Assembly: GCA_034440575.1 (NCBI GenBank)
Contig: JAOTOL010001615.1
Coordinates: 612,501 to 676,500 of the forward strand
DNA from: Imbricaverruca yamaguchii
Taxonomy: Eukaryota; Arthropoda; Thecostraca; Neoverrucidae
Direction of reading: 5' to 3'
DNA: 64,000 nucleotides
Shown here: piece after piece, positions 1-11,495 of the stretch
Layout: each line of letters begins with the position of its first letter
Position numbering within the stretch: position 1 is the stretch's first letter
Translations under genes and position numbers: made by a program
The notes under the pieces: generated by a model
Told to the model about the DNA's origin: nothing
Seen by the model: the letters and a program-made list of their open reading frames with translations, nothing else
The model's database searches: none

Positions 1-210
1 AGGACTTGTGATTGCATGCCGTGTGCTGGCCTGTAAGCTGAATTATAGGGTACGGTAGGACTGGTGATTGTATGCCGTGTGCTGGCCTGTAAGCTGAATT
101 ATAGGGTACGGTAGGACTTGTGATTGCATGCCGTGTGCTGGCCTGCAAGCTGAATTATAGGGTACGGTAGGACTGGTGATTGTATGCCGTGTGCTGGCCT
201 GTAAGCTGAA
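1..210. repeat. 56-bp minisatellite, 3.75 copies, cut by window edge
   Basis: Units start at 1, 57, 113 and 169, and the last stops at 210. Odd units carry TTGTGATTGCATG and even units TGGTGATTGTATG, so the true repeat may be a 112-bp dimer. The array probably continues to the left of the window. No coding potential is seen. Confidence 0.95.
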
Positions 211-1062
211 GGTCCAATGCTGCTGTCACGGTGTTCGGTTGTCGACGTATAGGCACGGCTTGAGTGTCAGACAGCTAAGAACTTGCATGGCCCATGGGAG
301 GCCCAATTTAAGGGAACTCACGTATCTCATCTCATCACGCGAAGTGCCGTAACCGCCGGCCTGTCGTAATCATAATGCCGACATGGTGACGTCAGGCCGA
401 CACCCACCAGGGCACACGTCATACTTAGGGGCAGACTCACTACGGAATGCAGTGACTTTCGATTTGTATAATACACCAGATGCTGGACTAAATAACCTCT
501 ACGTAAACTATGTCTTGGGGCGGACATTCTTAGACGACGTGGCGCTACCAGCGACTTCATCCACATGTGCAACCAAAAGTAAGAAGCAATGTTCATGCGT
601 GGAGAACCAGCATTTTACGAATTACTGCACCCACTGTGAAATACAAATCAGTGCAACCTAGTGGACGTTACTAACCCGAATTTGAGGAGTTGATGGACAC
701 CAAATAAGAAAACTGCACCATACATTAAAACACTGACCCACTCAATTGAAACAATTGTAAAAGCAAGCAAAAGTACGTTTTCTTCATTTTTAAAGCGATC
801 GATATGTTATGCCAACAATCACACATTCGCCACCAGGACCTATTCGGTTTTCCTTGGCATATGTCGTCTTCTGAGCATCCAGAGCCTTTCCAGCAGCTCG
901 CACCACGAGGGTTCGCATCACGTGGCGTCCCACCATAGGCCGTACCCAGTCAACAGCCAGACACAGCACGTCCACCGCCCTGACAGTACGTCCCTACCGG
1001 AGTACTGTTCAGCGGAGCTCCACAGAGGCGCTGAGCCAAACCGCCAGCTGCCGACCACTCAC
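211..1062. other. non-coding, probable par-6 intron
   Basis: If the par-6 model is right, this stretch is intron downstream of the semi-CRIB exon, whose donor lies at 1062 to 1057. No PDZ-domain exon could be found here. Short open frames on both strands have no recognisable family and do not fit the par-6 splice phase. Confidence 0.5.
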
Positions 1063-1181
1063 CTGTCGGAAGTTCTCCGGGTAGGAGATGGGCAGCTTGG
1101 CCTTGGGCGAGCCGATCAGCTGCGGCAGGAACTTGCCTCGCTTCAGTGTCATCTGGCTGCTCGTGTCCCACATGTTCTCAC
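1063..1181 (-). CDS. par-6: par-6 exon: linker and semi-CRIB start (partial gene)
   Basis: This is a 119-bp internal exon of partitioning-defective protein 6, the Cdc42-binding scaffold of the Par-3/aPKC polarity complex at the cell cortex. The acceptor reads CCACAG before the exon and the donor GTGAGT follows it. The exon begins with two bases (phase 1 to 2) that complete the glycine codon left by the PB1 exon at 3232, so the two exons join in frame. It encodes 39 further residues, including LIGSPKAKLPISYPENFRQ, which matches the start of the Par-6 semi-CRIB motif (IS-x-P-x-x-F-R-x-V-S in the family). The intron falls exactly before the expected V-S, as the donor leaves phase 0. What is seen is the splice sites and motif. 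The family assignment is from knowledge of Par-6. The following PDZ exons are not in the window, or not recognisable. Confidence 0.82.
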
Positions 1182-2789
1182 CTGTGGCGCCAGTAGGCAC
1201 GTCAGCTACCACTTCAGCACACTCAAAAGGTGGTCACGACCGGACAAATTATCTCCTGCTGGACTTCCATCATCCGGAACGTTATCCTCTATCGGATTTT
1301 TTTCTTTTCTTTTCGTACAGGGAGGTTGAATTCGTTGCTCGACGACAAAATCGCATAAACGTGCTGTGCATTGATAATAAGAAAAAAGCGTTTAACCCAT
1401 AGACTCAGTCTCAGATCTTCATACTGCTATTGGTACACCACCTGGCCAGTTATGGAACAGAATTAAGGCTACAGCTCAAGTTCTTGGATATATTTTGTTC
1501 GGTTTGTTATTCATAATTCCATTATTCCAGAGACCAACCAAAATCATACACCTGCCTTAAATCCAGCCATAGAGATGACAAAGCAAAGAAAACACCATAC
1601 TTTCCTAATTTAATAGCACGAGTATTATGGTAGCCAAAACCAGGATTTCTAATTGCACATACAGCACTGATGGAAGACTTGCCAGATTATCTAACAGCTG
1701 GATCGGTTTTGAGACTAGTCGGATGTACGTGATAACGCCACGCCTACGGGTTAGTTGGTTTGTGTAGATCAGGGCGCATCGACTGGATAGGTTTTATAGT
1801 GCCCTCAGTTCAGTCAATTAGACATAGAAGCAGCCCACCGGAGGGATACCAAATACCTGCGACAGCAAAAGTCGAACCGTAAGCTGTCGGGCAACTTCTG
1901 TGTCAGAGCGACGGCATGCTGTCGCAGCTTGCCACTGCCATCCAGCCAATTCACCGCGTACTTACGAGGCGATGCACCGCACGCCATGCCGAAGTGCATA
2001 GGCTGGGCCAGAGCGAACTACCGAGGTAAAATGGCACCAAATTCCGCCGAGTATGTTAATTGAAAAACAAATTCTCGCGTTTTTTCTGTGTTACTCGTGA
2101 GTCACACATCTAAACCCACTTGTCTGCCCAGTCAACACAATAACACGACTCGATAAAGAATGGCGACATCGAATCGTGTTCGCCGTTTGGTGCTGTCCGC
2201 ACCCACAACACGATTCAAACGGGCGGCCGTGACCCGCAATATCACGACAAGGACGGCAGAGTTGGGACACTGCCGCCCATTCAATCCGACAAGGTCTATA
2301 ACCGCCGCCACAGAACGGGCGGCCGGCGAGACGACACGACAATAGAAACCGACCGCCGGTGGACGATGGACGATAACACGACACGCCTGACGGAACTTCC
2401 TCAATACAGATAGAGAGGAATGACGTACGTATCGCAACGGACCTCCCTCCTCCTCCCACACATTGTCATCACCAAGCTGGAAGAGCAGGGGTGTTCCGGA
2501 CTGCTGACTACCACCATGGAGTGGTGGAAGTCAGCCGTAGGAGCTAGCCGAAATTGGTCAGTGAAGCTTCAGTGCGCACCAACACCAAGCAGGCACATGG
2601 TACTTGTCCCCCAGGTGCTCCACACAAGTGACCTGACGGGTGTTGAAAAGAAAGGGAAATATCAGCAGAACGCTGACTGGGCGAGCTGCTTGGGTATGAT
2701 TAGACTTCCAATTTAGAATCCCAGATTTTGTGAGGGTCAGGCTTTCACATCTGAAATGACCAATTGCTTGCTTGTCTTACATCAGAAAC
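1182..2789. other. par-6 intron, no recognised content
   Basis: This is the main part of the roughly 2.05-kb intron between the two par-6 exons. Short frames occur on both strands, for example near 2132 to 2460, but they overlap each other and resemble no family. A SINE occupies the far end of the intron. Confidence 0.5.
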
Positions 2790-3163
2790 TATATTTGGAA
2801 ACACCAAAGATAACGTGCTGCAGATAACACAACACTATAACACACATTGCACAGATAACACTATACAAACCCGGTGAGGATAACGTTTTGGACGACCAAG
2901 ATCCGGAACAAGGTTGTTTTTCCAACCCTGACCTGTGTGCGCCGACAACCCCCACACCCACCGAATGGCAGCGTGAACCTGCAAGAATTCTGTCGGAAGA
3001 AGAAACTTGGGTTCTTTTATGACGCATTCAACCGTTAAGTTACATAGCGTCGCCAACCTCTCACGCCGAATGGTCGCGGGTGGACTCAGTAATACCGCCG
3101 GTTGCGAGATTCGAACCCACGATCTTGCGATCAGGAGTCTACCGACTGAGCTACTGTGGCCCC
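2790..3163 (-). mobile_element. tRNA-derived SINE in par-6 intron
   Basis: Read on the minus strand, the head is tRNA-like: box A TAGCTCAGTCGG at 3153 to 3142 and box B GGGTTCGAATC at 3118 to 3108, in normal spacing. The anticodon arm is degenerate, so this is a SINE head and not a working tRNA. The roughly 300-bp body ends in a GTTATCT-rich tail near 2790. The end is approximate, and no target duplication was established. It lies in the same orientation as par-6. Confidence 0.65.
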
Positions 3164-3231
3164 TATTCTGTCAGAAGATTCGACGTGCCACAGGCCAGCA
3201 ACCGACGCGCAAAAGCAGCACGGCGACCCAC

Positions 3232-3457
3232 CTTTCCGCTGCAGTATGATTCTCAGCATGGGCCGGGCACAGTCCAGGGCCTTGGCGCAGTTATCGTCGT
3301 TATTTATTGGCAACAGGTAGCCGTCCTTGGGGTCCGTGTAGCTGACTGTGAAGGCAATCTCCTGCAGGAAGTGCAGCTTCTGCAGCAGCGCGTGCAGGTC
3401 CTCGAAACGACGCGTTTCGCTGCGGTCCAGGTGAACACGGCGAAACTCGGCGTCAAA
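3232..3457 (-). CDS. par-6: par-6 exon: PB1 domain (partial gene)
   Basis: This 226-bp exon encodes nearly the whole PB1 domain of Par-6, through which the protein binds the PB1 domain of atypical PKC. The exon starts after the acceptor TCGGCAG (3463 to 3458) with FDAEFRRVHLDRS, the first strand. The helix LHALLQKLHFLQ follows, then ISYTDP-like VSYTDPKDG, then LLPINNDDN, which is highly characteristic of Par-6, and finally the last strand LRIILQRK. The donor is GTGGGT. The exon ends one base into a codon, matching the start of the 1181 to 1063 exon. The residues normally preceding FDAEFRR (including the basic V-K-S-K stretch) must come from an upstream exon that was not found. No frameshift or stop is present, so the exon looks functional. 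Confidence 0.92.
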
Positions 3458-3507
3458 CTGCCGACAATGGCACCGTCATTGCCCTCCAGCCACACTTGTC
3501 CCGCTGC

Positions 3508-4127
3508 ACACACTTGCACACATTCAGCCGGCCGTCGGACAATACACACTCGGCTGGCTGCCAGACAACACACTTACACGGACCCGGCTGGCCGCCAGAC
3601 AACACATACACACACACTCGGCTGGCCGCCAGACAACACACTTACACACACTCGGCTGGCCGCCAGACAACACACTTACACACACTCGGCTGGCCGCCAG
3701 ACAACACACCTACACACACTTGGCTGGCCGCCAGACAACACACTTACACGCACTCGGCTGGCCGCCAGACAACACATACACACACACTCGGCTGGCCGCC
3801 AGACAACACACTTACACACACTCGGCTGGCCGCCAGACAACACACTTACACACACTCGGCTGGCCGCCAGACAACACACCTACACACACTTGGCTGGCCG
3901 CCAGACAACACACTTACACGCACTCGGCTGGCCGCCAGACAACACATACACACACACTCGGCTGGCCGCCAGACAACACACTTACACACACTCGGCTGGC
4001 CGCCAGACAACACACCTATACACACTCAGCTAGCCATCAGGCAATACACACACACACTCACACACACACTTGGTTGGCCATCAGACAGCACACTTACACA
4101 CACTTGGCTGGCCGCCAGACAACACAC
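3508..4127. repeat. 34-bp minisatellite with 170-bp higher-order unit
   Basis: About 18 copies of a 34-bp unit built around CGGCTGGCCGCCAGACAACACA. Five consecutive variants recur in the same order. The marker CACTTACACG occurs at 3571, 3741 and 3911, exactly 170 bp apart, which makes a 5 x 34 higher-order repeat. The long plus-strand frames across it (His/Thr-rich) are repeat artefacts: all frames stay open because the unit has no stops. The array ends about 50 bp from the splice acceptor of the par-6 PB1 exon. Confidence 0.95.
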
Positions 4128-7100
4128 ATCAGCAGGACAGCAATGGGTGGTGTTTCAGATAGGCAATGCAAAAGTTTCCTTCCACAGTGCCTAACCCAAG
4201 TGGTTAGGCATGGAGCTTGAGGTAGACTGGCTCAAAACATGTCATTGTCAATTAAAGAACTTACAAGAATATCCCCATCCCCAAAAATGCCATATTAATT
4301 CATTACTACAAAGAACCATAACGCAAGCTGGCTTGAGTGAAAACAGAATGTCAGAAAAGGCAACAACCGGTGTAATCTTAGAACAGTCAAGTCACACATA
4401 GCCTGGAAAACTATTGCATTCATTTCAGCACAATGCACTCTCAGCTTACCTTCGATTTTACCTCTACCAACTGTGGTAGAGGCAATACTGGATGCATTTT
4501 TAAGTGTTTTGATGACATGGTGTGAATGTTGTAAATAATCAATCAAACAGACTTTCCTGTGGACTCTGTGGGAAGAACATGATTGTCACACACATGTGAA
4601 ACTCTAGACAAACAGAGCACACACAATTTCAGACATATGACTCATATTCTGGTCAAAGGCATTAGCTAGTTATTTAGGCTAGGGCAATCCGACCAGGATT
4701 GATCTATTCACGCCCATGGTCATCAATAATAGAAAGCCATTTATAGAAATATCACCAGTAGCCTATTTGATTGCTCAACAACACCTTGACAGAAATAATT
4801 GTTTTTTTCAGTATTTTCTCAGACATTACACATGTCACCAGCCTATTGGTGACATGTCATCAGCCAACCCAAACACACATACACAAGTACCAAAATGAAC
4901 TTGAGGTGTGGGTGTCAAAAGTTAAAATTGTCCTAACAAAATGTTCAAGAACTATACCACACCATACCGTTGCCCAGTTCAGAGTTTTCCACTGAATCCA
5001 CATATTCTCAAATCCCAGTTTATGGTACCAGGGGATTTTGGGTTTGCAGCTTGGAGGGAAATCTAGAGGGAAATCAACTGTTTTAAAGGGAAATCTGGGC
5101 AGTTCATGGTGAGTAGGTCTTCATGGTGAGAAGGAACTGAGGTCTCAATGTGAGATAGGAATTTCCTCAGGGTGATACAGGGATGACCTCAGGGCTAGAC
5201 AGGGGTTGCTGCTGGATGGGTCTCCTTATGGGAGACCATGGCCTCAGGTAATGATTGTTAACTATCAGGGATGCCAAACTAATTCAGGAAAACGAAATAT
5301 TTCACAGATAGCATGATTTTTCCTGTACAAGTGAGGAAGTGTTTTTGTTCACTAGGAAGAGGGATTTCCCTCAGTAAACATGTTAACCCAGGCCATGGAC
5401 AAACAGGGATGGCCTCCTATGGCAGGTGAGAAGCACTTTCAGGATGAGGAAAGGATGTCTTAAGGATGAGACAGGAGTGGCCTTCGGGGAGACACAGAGG
5501 TCCTCAGGATGAGACAAGGACGATCTCTGGGTGAGTGGCCCTGCCCAAAGGCACCCACCCAGAACCCAGGGGCATCACCAGGGATACTTCAAATGGATCA
5601 ATATGGTGCTCATTAAGGGGCATCAGCAGGATAGCCTAACCTAACCCAATGTCCCCGGGTCCATTCAGTACACCCTGCTGGAGCTGATTTTTTTGGTATG
5701 CTTAGGCAACATCACCAACAGCTGACTGGCAGTCAGCTGATGGTCACTTAGAATCCTTGTCCATATACAAGTGAGAGGGATAATACTTTATGATACCCAC
5801 ACCCATTCATTTTTTTATTTTCAGTGCTTCAGCATCCTGAAATTCTTGAATTTGAGTAGAGACCTACATTGATCAGTATTACTGTGGCTTCAGGCAGCCA
5901 TTAGACAAGCTTTCTACAAGTCTTACCCCATGAGCCATACAAAGTGGTTAGGTTTGGCTAGGTTTCATTAGGTTAGGCTTTTGTCATCAGTTAGAAAATG
6001 TGTTTCGGCTGGCTTAAACACAGCTTAGGATGGTAGGTGGTAAATTTGCAATTTGAGGTAATTTCTGACCTCTTGGGCTTTCTTTTTAAATGCAATATTT
6101 ATAAATGTGCTGAACATGATGCAACCACTCATTTCTTCTGCAAATGCATGCCTTTCAGTTGTGAGGAAAAATAACACCCAAAATATGGCTTGGAGTTGGG
6201 TAATATTGCACAAAAAGTGGTGTTCAAAATATAGAAAAGAAAGATGCAATGACAGGGGGGGGGGGGGTGTGTGGCCATGACCTGGGTTAAATATTGGTTT
6301 TTCATTAGGTGTGAGATGTCGAAACGAGCATAGCAGGATGTAGAAATTTGATACGTAAGTAGTGCAATTTAAAATGCTTTTGATGTCTTTCAGACTAAAA
6401 TTTGAGTTGATGGTGTAGGTAATTATGACTGGACCTTTATCATTTGTTTTGAGGTTTATAATTTATGAAGAGCTATATTTCATAAATAAGATACTGTTAG
6501 AAAGGAGACATGAATAGTTCATATCCAGGAGCAGGATGCCGATACTTCTTGAAGAAGGATGTTGATTGAGTGTTCAGAAAGTGGTAAATTCCACCCTATT
6601 TCGCAAATAATTTATCACTGGCCATGGCAGTGAACCAACAGCACATTACAATCCTGCCAAAAATTATGTAATTTAACTGGAATTTGCTGGTTGGGTGGTG
6701 GGGCCAGAGTGCATACAAGCTCTGCTTAGAAATAGAAACCTGGTTAATAAAGCTACTGAAGCAAGGATTCAGACTAGTTTCTTTAAAAAAAAGTAATTAA
6801 TCAATAGGTATTGTCTGTAAATATTTGCCTATTTCTCACCCACCTACTCTTCCACTCTTCAGGTCAATTTCACACCACTGCCAACAATGTTGTGAACAAA
6901 TGTAATCTGGTAGCCAATCTATATTTTATTTTACATACATGTAGGTACTCCCCCCATCACTTGGTAGATAGGCACCTAGATATGTAGGTAGTAAAGGAGG
7001 GGTTTCAAAACACTTAAGACATCATGCAACAAAGAGCTTTACTGCTGCTTCTGTATTACTGAACCAGTAATTGTACTGTGTTCACAGAGTACAAATGGCC

Positions 7101-7199
7101 AATCTATCCATATTCAAACAGCTTCTTTCAATGAAAATCATCTAGCCATTTGCAGCTTTAAAACTCTAAAACTTTAAAATAAACTTTAAAACAGATAAA
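4128..7199. other. AT-rich non-coding stretch
   Basis: No gene is visible. Diverged copies of a short G/A-rich unit (GGATGAGACAGG and variants, about 30 bp apart) occur at about 5090 to 5540. A 13-base G run lies at 6255 to 6267. TTAGG/CCTAA-like patches occur near 5632 to 5647 and 5945 to 5980, too degenerate to call telomeric. This may be intron upstream of the par-6 PB1 exon. Confidence 0.5.
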
Positions 7200-7530
7200 T
7201 ATTTTGCAAGGATGTGCCATATTCTGAACATGAAAATGTTGTTTTACAAGAGTGCTTTACTGTAACTCTTGTGATAAAAGTTATTAGTACTCACTGAAAA
7301 AAATATTTGTGTAATTGCAAAAAAAATTGAAAGTCACTTCCCCATGGCTTTCTTAAGCCATCTGCTCTTGGCAGCACAAAAATGGCACCCATAGACTTTG
7401 CTAGCTCTGTACACCAAGAATCCATACAATTATGCAATCAGACCCTTGCATTTAGATAGAGAGAGAGAGAAAGGGTCATCATTTATTAACTGCTATTTTT
7501 TGGTATCTACTCTATTCACTATTGAGTGAT
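7200..7530 (+). repeat. dispersed repeat, family G copy 1
   Basis: The stretch from about 7290 to 7530 is clearly homologous, in the same orientation, to 9445 to 9680. Shared stretches include TTAAGCCA followed by CTGCTCTTGGCAGC and then ACTTTGCTAGCTC. Its left part (TTTACTGTAACTC and TTATTAGTA) is also related to 8195 to 8290 and to the outer arms of the palindrome at 28537 to 31226. Copies are strongly diverged. The element type is unknown. Confidence 0.7.
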
Positions 7531-8154
7531 ATACATGGCTGTGTGTGGTTTGTTTACAGACTACTAAATAAATAAATCATATATAATAAAATAAACATGA
7601 AATAAACAGACCAAAGAAAATAAGGCAACCCTGCCTAACAGAGACTATGATAACATAGTATAATATATAAAATATATCATTGCATAAGATAATGTAACCT
7701 AACATAACCTGACCAAACTGGAAAACCTAAATGATCCAAAACAAATTTTTCAGCCATGACATGAAATTTATGCCACATTGACAGTTCTGCCTTTATTGAT
7801 AAGAGCATTGCAAGGAACTCCAGGCCTTGGAGACTTGTGAAGCTGCAAGTACTCCTCAGGAATATATGTCAAATTAAGGCAGAAACATAAGGTTTTTGGT
7901 ATCAAAGAGTATTAAATCAATTGCATTAAACATTTAGTTTCTTTTTTATCATGTCCATGACATAACAGGTAAAGATAGTTATATGTAATGGGCAATATTT
8001 GTGGAATGAAGATTGTGGTTGTGTATTTCTTTGCCAACTGAAAAGTAATCATTTGCAGATAAAATAAGTGGTTGCATCATCCTAATCACGTCAAGAGCTA
8101 TTTTTTTAAATCACAAAAAACAGCATTTACCTTGATTGTTATATTTATCCTTTA
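7531..8154. other. AT-rich non-coding stretch
   Basis: A/T-rich sequence with no coding potential recognised and no repeat homology noticed within the window. Confidence 0.5.
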
Positions 8155-8300
8155 AAACAATTATCCTGTAGTGGTATACCATGCTCTGAACATGAAAACA
8201 TTGTGTAGGATCACCTCACTGTAGCCATTGTGGTACAAGCTATTAGTAGCAGTGTAGGATTTCCATATTTTTATCTTGGTGATGGAGTACAAAATTCTGA
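8155..8300 (+). repeat. dispersed repeat, family G copy 2
   Basis: Shares CTGAACATGAAAA, TCACTGTAG and AAGCTATTAGTAGC-type blocks with 7215 to 7300 and with the palindrome arms (30990 to 31060). Only this part of the family is present here. Confidence 0.6.
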
Positions 8301-9414
8301 GCTGGAGTACAAAAATAGGTATGCATTTGCCTACAATTAGCCTTGTTTTAGTGTGGGTGAAAGCAATGTTCTTGCTCACTTCTTACCCTGCCAGAGATGG
8401 CGGGCACAGCGAGGAATCAAAACCTTGTACCCCTGAAAATCGCTGATGTAAGGCACAACACCACTAGTATGCACTGAACACCCAGCACCATCCTATGCAC
8501 CTCGCAAACATTGCAGATGCTGAAAATAGAGCTGGGTCTGATTCGCTTATCCCAGCGACAATATATGGAGATCACTGGGCTGGCAAACAGGAGATGGGTC
8601 AGAGTAAGATTGGAACAGGTATTACAGATCCTCCACTGACTGGTGAATGCCAAATGCAGTTACATTTCAAGGTGCATGGTTTATCTTCAGACATATTTCC
8701 CCCAAAATATTTGATAGTCATTCATAAGCTCACAAATGACATTGGTTTCTTTGTGTCATCACCTTGGAGAACTTGCTTGCTTCAGAGCAGCTATAAGGAA
8801 ATTTAGTGATTTTTTTCATTGAATGGTCTCATTGTGTCTAAAAAAAAGTTGTATATTTAACAAAATGACCTTCAATTTGGCATTCAAAGCACCTAAATGG
8901 CCAAATGAGGCTTCAAGTATATACTTTGGTGACACCAAGTACCCCAAAATTTGCCAAATATGGATTTCTGGTACTTCTTGGCAAGCACTCCATCACAAAT
9001 AACTAATAATAAATATTAAATAAACATTGATTAATATAAATATATAATGTCATAATAATTATTGATATAGTGAATCAGAATTGAATAAATATTGAATAAA
9101 TATTGAATTGAATGAATGACTATATTGACACAAATGGCATCTTCTCACATGAAGTCATGCACTGCCATTTGTCTGGAGACATTTCTAGCAAACTGACAGT
9201 ATGCTTACAAAAAAGTCTGGTTTGTACAGCATTTCAAGGTTGTATTGCGGTAGTTCATGGGTCGGAGTGTATGGACTGCTGAAACTGCTAGTTGTTTTCA
9301 GGTATGGGCTTTGAGTGGTAGCACATGACCAAACAATGTTGTTCTTCCATTTCCCTTCTGGAGTACAAAATATTTCATTTAGTCTAGTCACAATCCTGGA
9401 GTACAAAATGTATT
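8301..9414. other. non-coding stretch
   Basis: No gene recognised. A 103-codon plus-strand frame (8495 to 8806) has no family resemblance and no codon or splice support. A weak tRNA-like box B (GGTTTTGATTCC, minus, 8424 to 8413) is present without a convincing box A. Confidence 0.45.
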
Positions 9415-9680
9415 TGTATGCATGACACCAACAAATGCCAGTTTTTCCAACACTGATTAGTAGCCACTAAAAAATGTTGGTGTAATTGCAGAAAAGCATC
9501 AAGTCACTCCCTTACGGTTTCCTTAAGCCAACTGCTCTTGGCAGCCTAAAATGGTGCCTGTCGACTTTGCTAGCTCCATACACAAAGAATTGGTAGAACT
9601 ATTTGATCAGACCTTAGTATTTTAGTAGATAAAGATCCATCATTTATGAATACCACCATATTTGTATTATCTACACACTA
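9415..9680 (+). repeat. dispersed repeat, family G copy 3
   Basis: Aligns with 7270 to 7530 in the same orientation over about 230 bp, with shared blocks TGTAATTGCA, CTGCTCTTGGCAGC and ACTTTGCTAGCTC. The two copies lie 2.2 kb apart, so an old tandem segmental duplication is also possible. Confidence 0.7.
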
Positions 9681-10214
9681 AACATGATGTGGAGATGTTC
9701 AAAGGTTCAGGAAACAGGACTCGTTCAGATACCCCCTCATTCTCTTTCAAACCTTGGTGCATCTGGACATCAGGAATGATGTCATGCTTCTAGATCTTCC
9801 TATGCACTAATCCATGTGATGGGAAACTGCATTTTGCAGCAGAATTACGAAATTACTTACATATGCCTACTTTGGTACCTACCTATCAGAACCTAGCGTA
9901 ATTGCATGCAACTTCCAGGTGATATCACACCAGCATAGAAGCTGTTTCCTTATAAACTGGATCCTCTACGAACCTTAGATGTGTCTATGTACCTATAGTA
10001 TAATTATAATCTCCACCAGAACAACTCACCGAAATTAAAATACACAAACTTTCCCTTTCCCTCTGCCACCCAGATCAGACGAAAACTGTCAGAATCGCAC
10101 TACACTTTCTTTAAGCTGCTGCAAGCAGTGCCGTTGCAGTTTCGAGTATCGTACCCAAAAACGAGTCAACAATCATATGAACTAACATACCAGAAAAACA
10201 GTAAGCTTTACAAG

Positions 10215-10360
10215 CTAGGCTGTGCTTCAAGCCGATGGGTTACTAAGGATGATTGGGGAACATCTTGTTCCTGGCAAAGACAAGTAGAGGCTGTGCTTCA
10301 AGCCGATGGGTTACTAGGGATGATTGGGGAACACCTTGTTCCTGGCAAAGACAAGTAGAT
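10215..10360. repeat. 71-bp direct duplication
   Basis: Two copies starting at 10218 and 10289 are nearly identical (a few substitutions), with the block GGCTGTGCTTCAAGCCGATG at each start. Isolated two-copy duplication in non-coding DNA. Confidence 0.9.
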
Positions 10361-11214
10361 TGACAGGTGTCTTGGGAATGCATTATTGTTGCGGGAGAAC
10401 ATTGCACGTTTCATAGATACAAGTTCATTGGATTATATTAGCTAATCCTCATACAATAACGCAGTCAAGAGGACGGAGACTGAACAGCAAGACGTTCTTT
10501 TATGTTTAAGCCCTAGCTGTAATCACTTTTGCCTCTCGTGTTGTCCTGAATCTGGTATCGTGGCAAGGCCATTCCATATCGAGGTGTCATTTTTACAACT
10601 ATCATAGTACAATTTTCCCGGATAAGTCCAGTATGAATGATTGATTACACCGACTATACAATATACATCTACACGATGTGGTACAACTGTACCCAAACGG
10701 CAGTAGTTGTTTTTCCCGTGCGCGTCATAACAAGAAAATCACACAAATATTGCGCATGTACGACATAAAACGAGGACACTAAATCAAAATATTTGCTATC
10801 AATCTTACGAGAACCCGTACCTGCCATACCTGCCGAGATCGAGCGTTCCAATAGGGCTTCATCGCTGGCAGGCTGTGTGTTGAATGAATTTCACGTCATC
10901 AAGATGGGATAATTTGGTAGCTTCTTTTTACAGCACATCCCAGGTATAAGGTTATAAGGTCCCAGGTATAAAATTACAGCATTGTTGCGGGCTAATGACT
11001 GTAGTTTATATAGGCAGTTCCGGACTTATGATGAAGGGGAAGGGCAACATCAATTGAGAGGTCTGAATTTTTAAGTGCCTCACGACCAGGGTAATTGATT
11101 GATGCATATTATTAGGAACACAATGCAGGGGAAAATTGGTGGACCGAAATTGGTTGGAGTACACTTTATAAGGTCCCATGTTAAAAGTGTAAATTATGGG
11201 GAGGGAGCCCTATA
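10361..11214. other. non-coding stretch
   Basis: No supported gene. A 60-codon minus frame (10851 to 10669) holds an ATG followed 19 bases later by a GTAAGA donor-like site, but nothing in phase connects to it. Confidence 0.45.
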
Positions 11215-11495
11215 AAACAATTCATTAGGAATTTCCTAATGGACTTGCAGCTTGGAAATTGGAACATTCCTAATGGCCTAATGGTACTGATAGTACCTAA
11301 TGGTCCTGATGGTCCTAATGGTGCCTAATGGTCCTGATGGCATCTAATGGTCCTCATGGTACCTAGTGGTTCTGATGGTACCTAGTAGTTATAATGGTGC
11401 CTAGTGATTTCCTGATGGTTCCTGTGATCCTAATGAACCCTCATGATCCAAATATCTCCTGATAGTTCCTAGTGGTCTGAGTGGTGGGCTTTCTA
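11215..11495. repeat. degenerate 9-bp repeat (CCTAATGGT type)
   Basis: Words such as CCTAATGGT, CCTGATGGT and CCTAGTGGT recur about every 9 bp (often 18 bp) with many substitutions. The core is about 11270 to 11420 and then fades. Confidence 0.8.

Noticed and set aside
793..979. Minus-strand open reading (AVDVLCLAVDWVRPMVG...) as the next par-6 exon
   Set aside because: An acceptor exists at 980, but the phase required by the preceding exon (phase 0) runs into a stop after nine codons. The open frame is in another phase and does not resemble the Par-6 PDZ region.
3080..4220. Long His/Thr-rich plus-strand proteins (317, 232 and 166 codons)
   Set aside because: They are translations of the 34-bp array, open in every frame because the unit lacks stops. 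The longest also runs through the SINE and antisense to the par-6 exon.
5632..5985. Interstitial telomere (TTAGG) array
   Set aside because: Only two or three degenerate units at each spot, not a true array.
8340..8480. Minus-strand tRNA-like SINE
   Set aside because: Only a box-B-like word is present. The box A position fits poorly and no second copy or target duplication was found.
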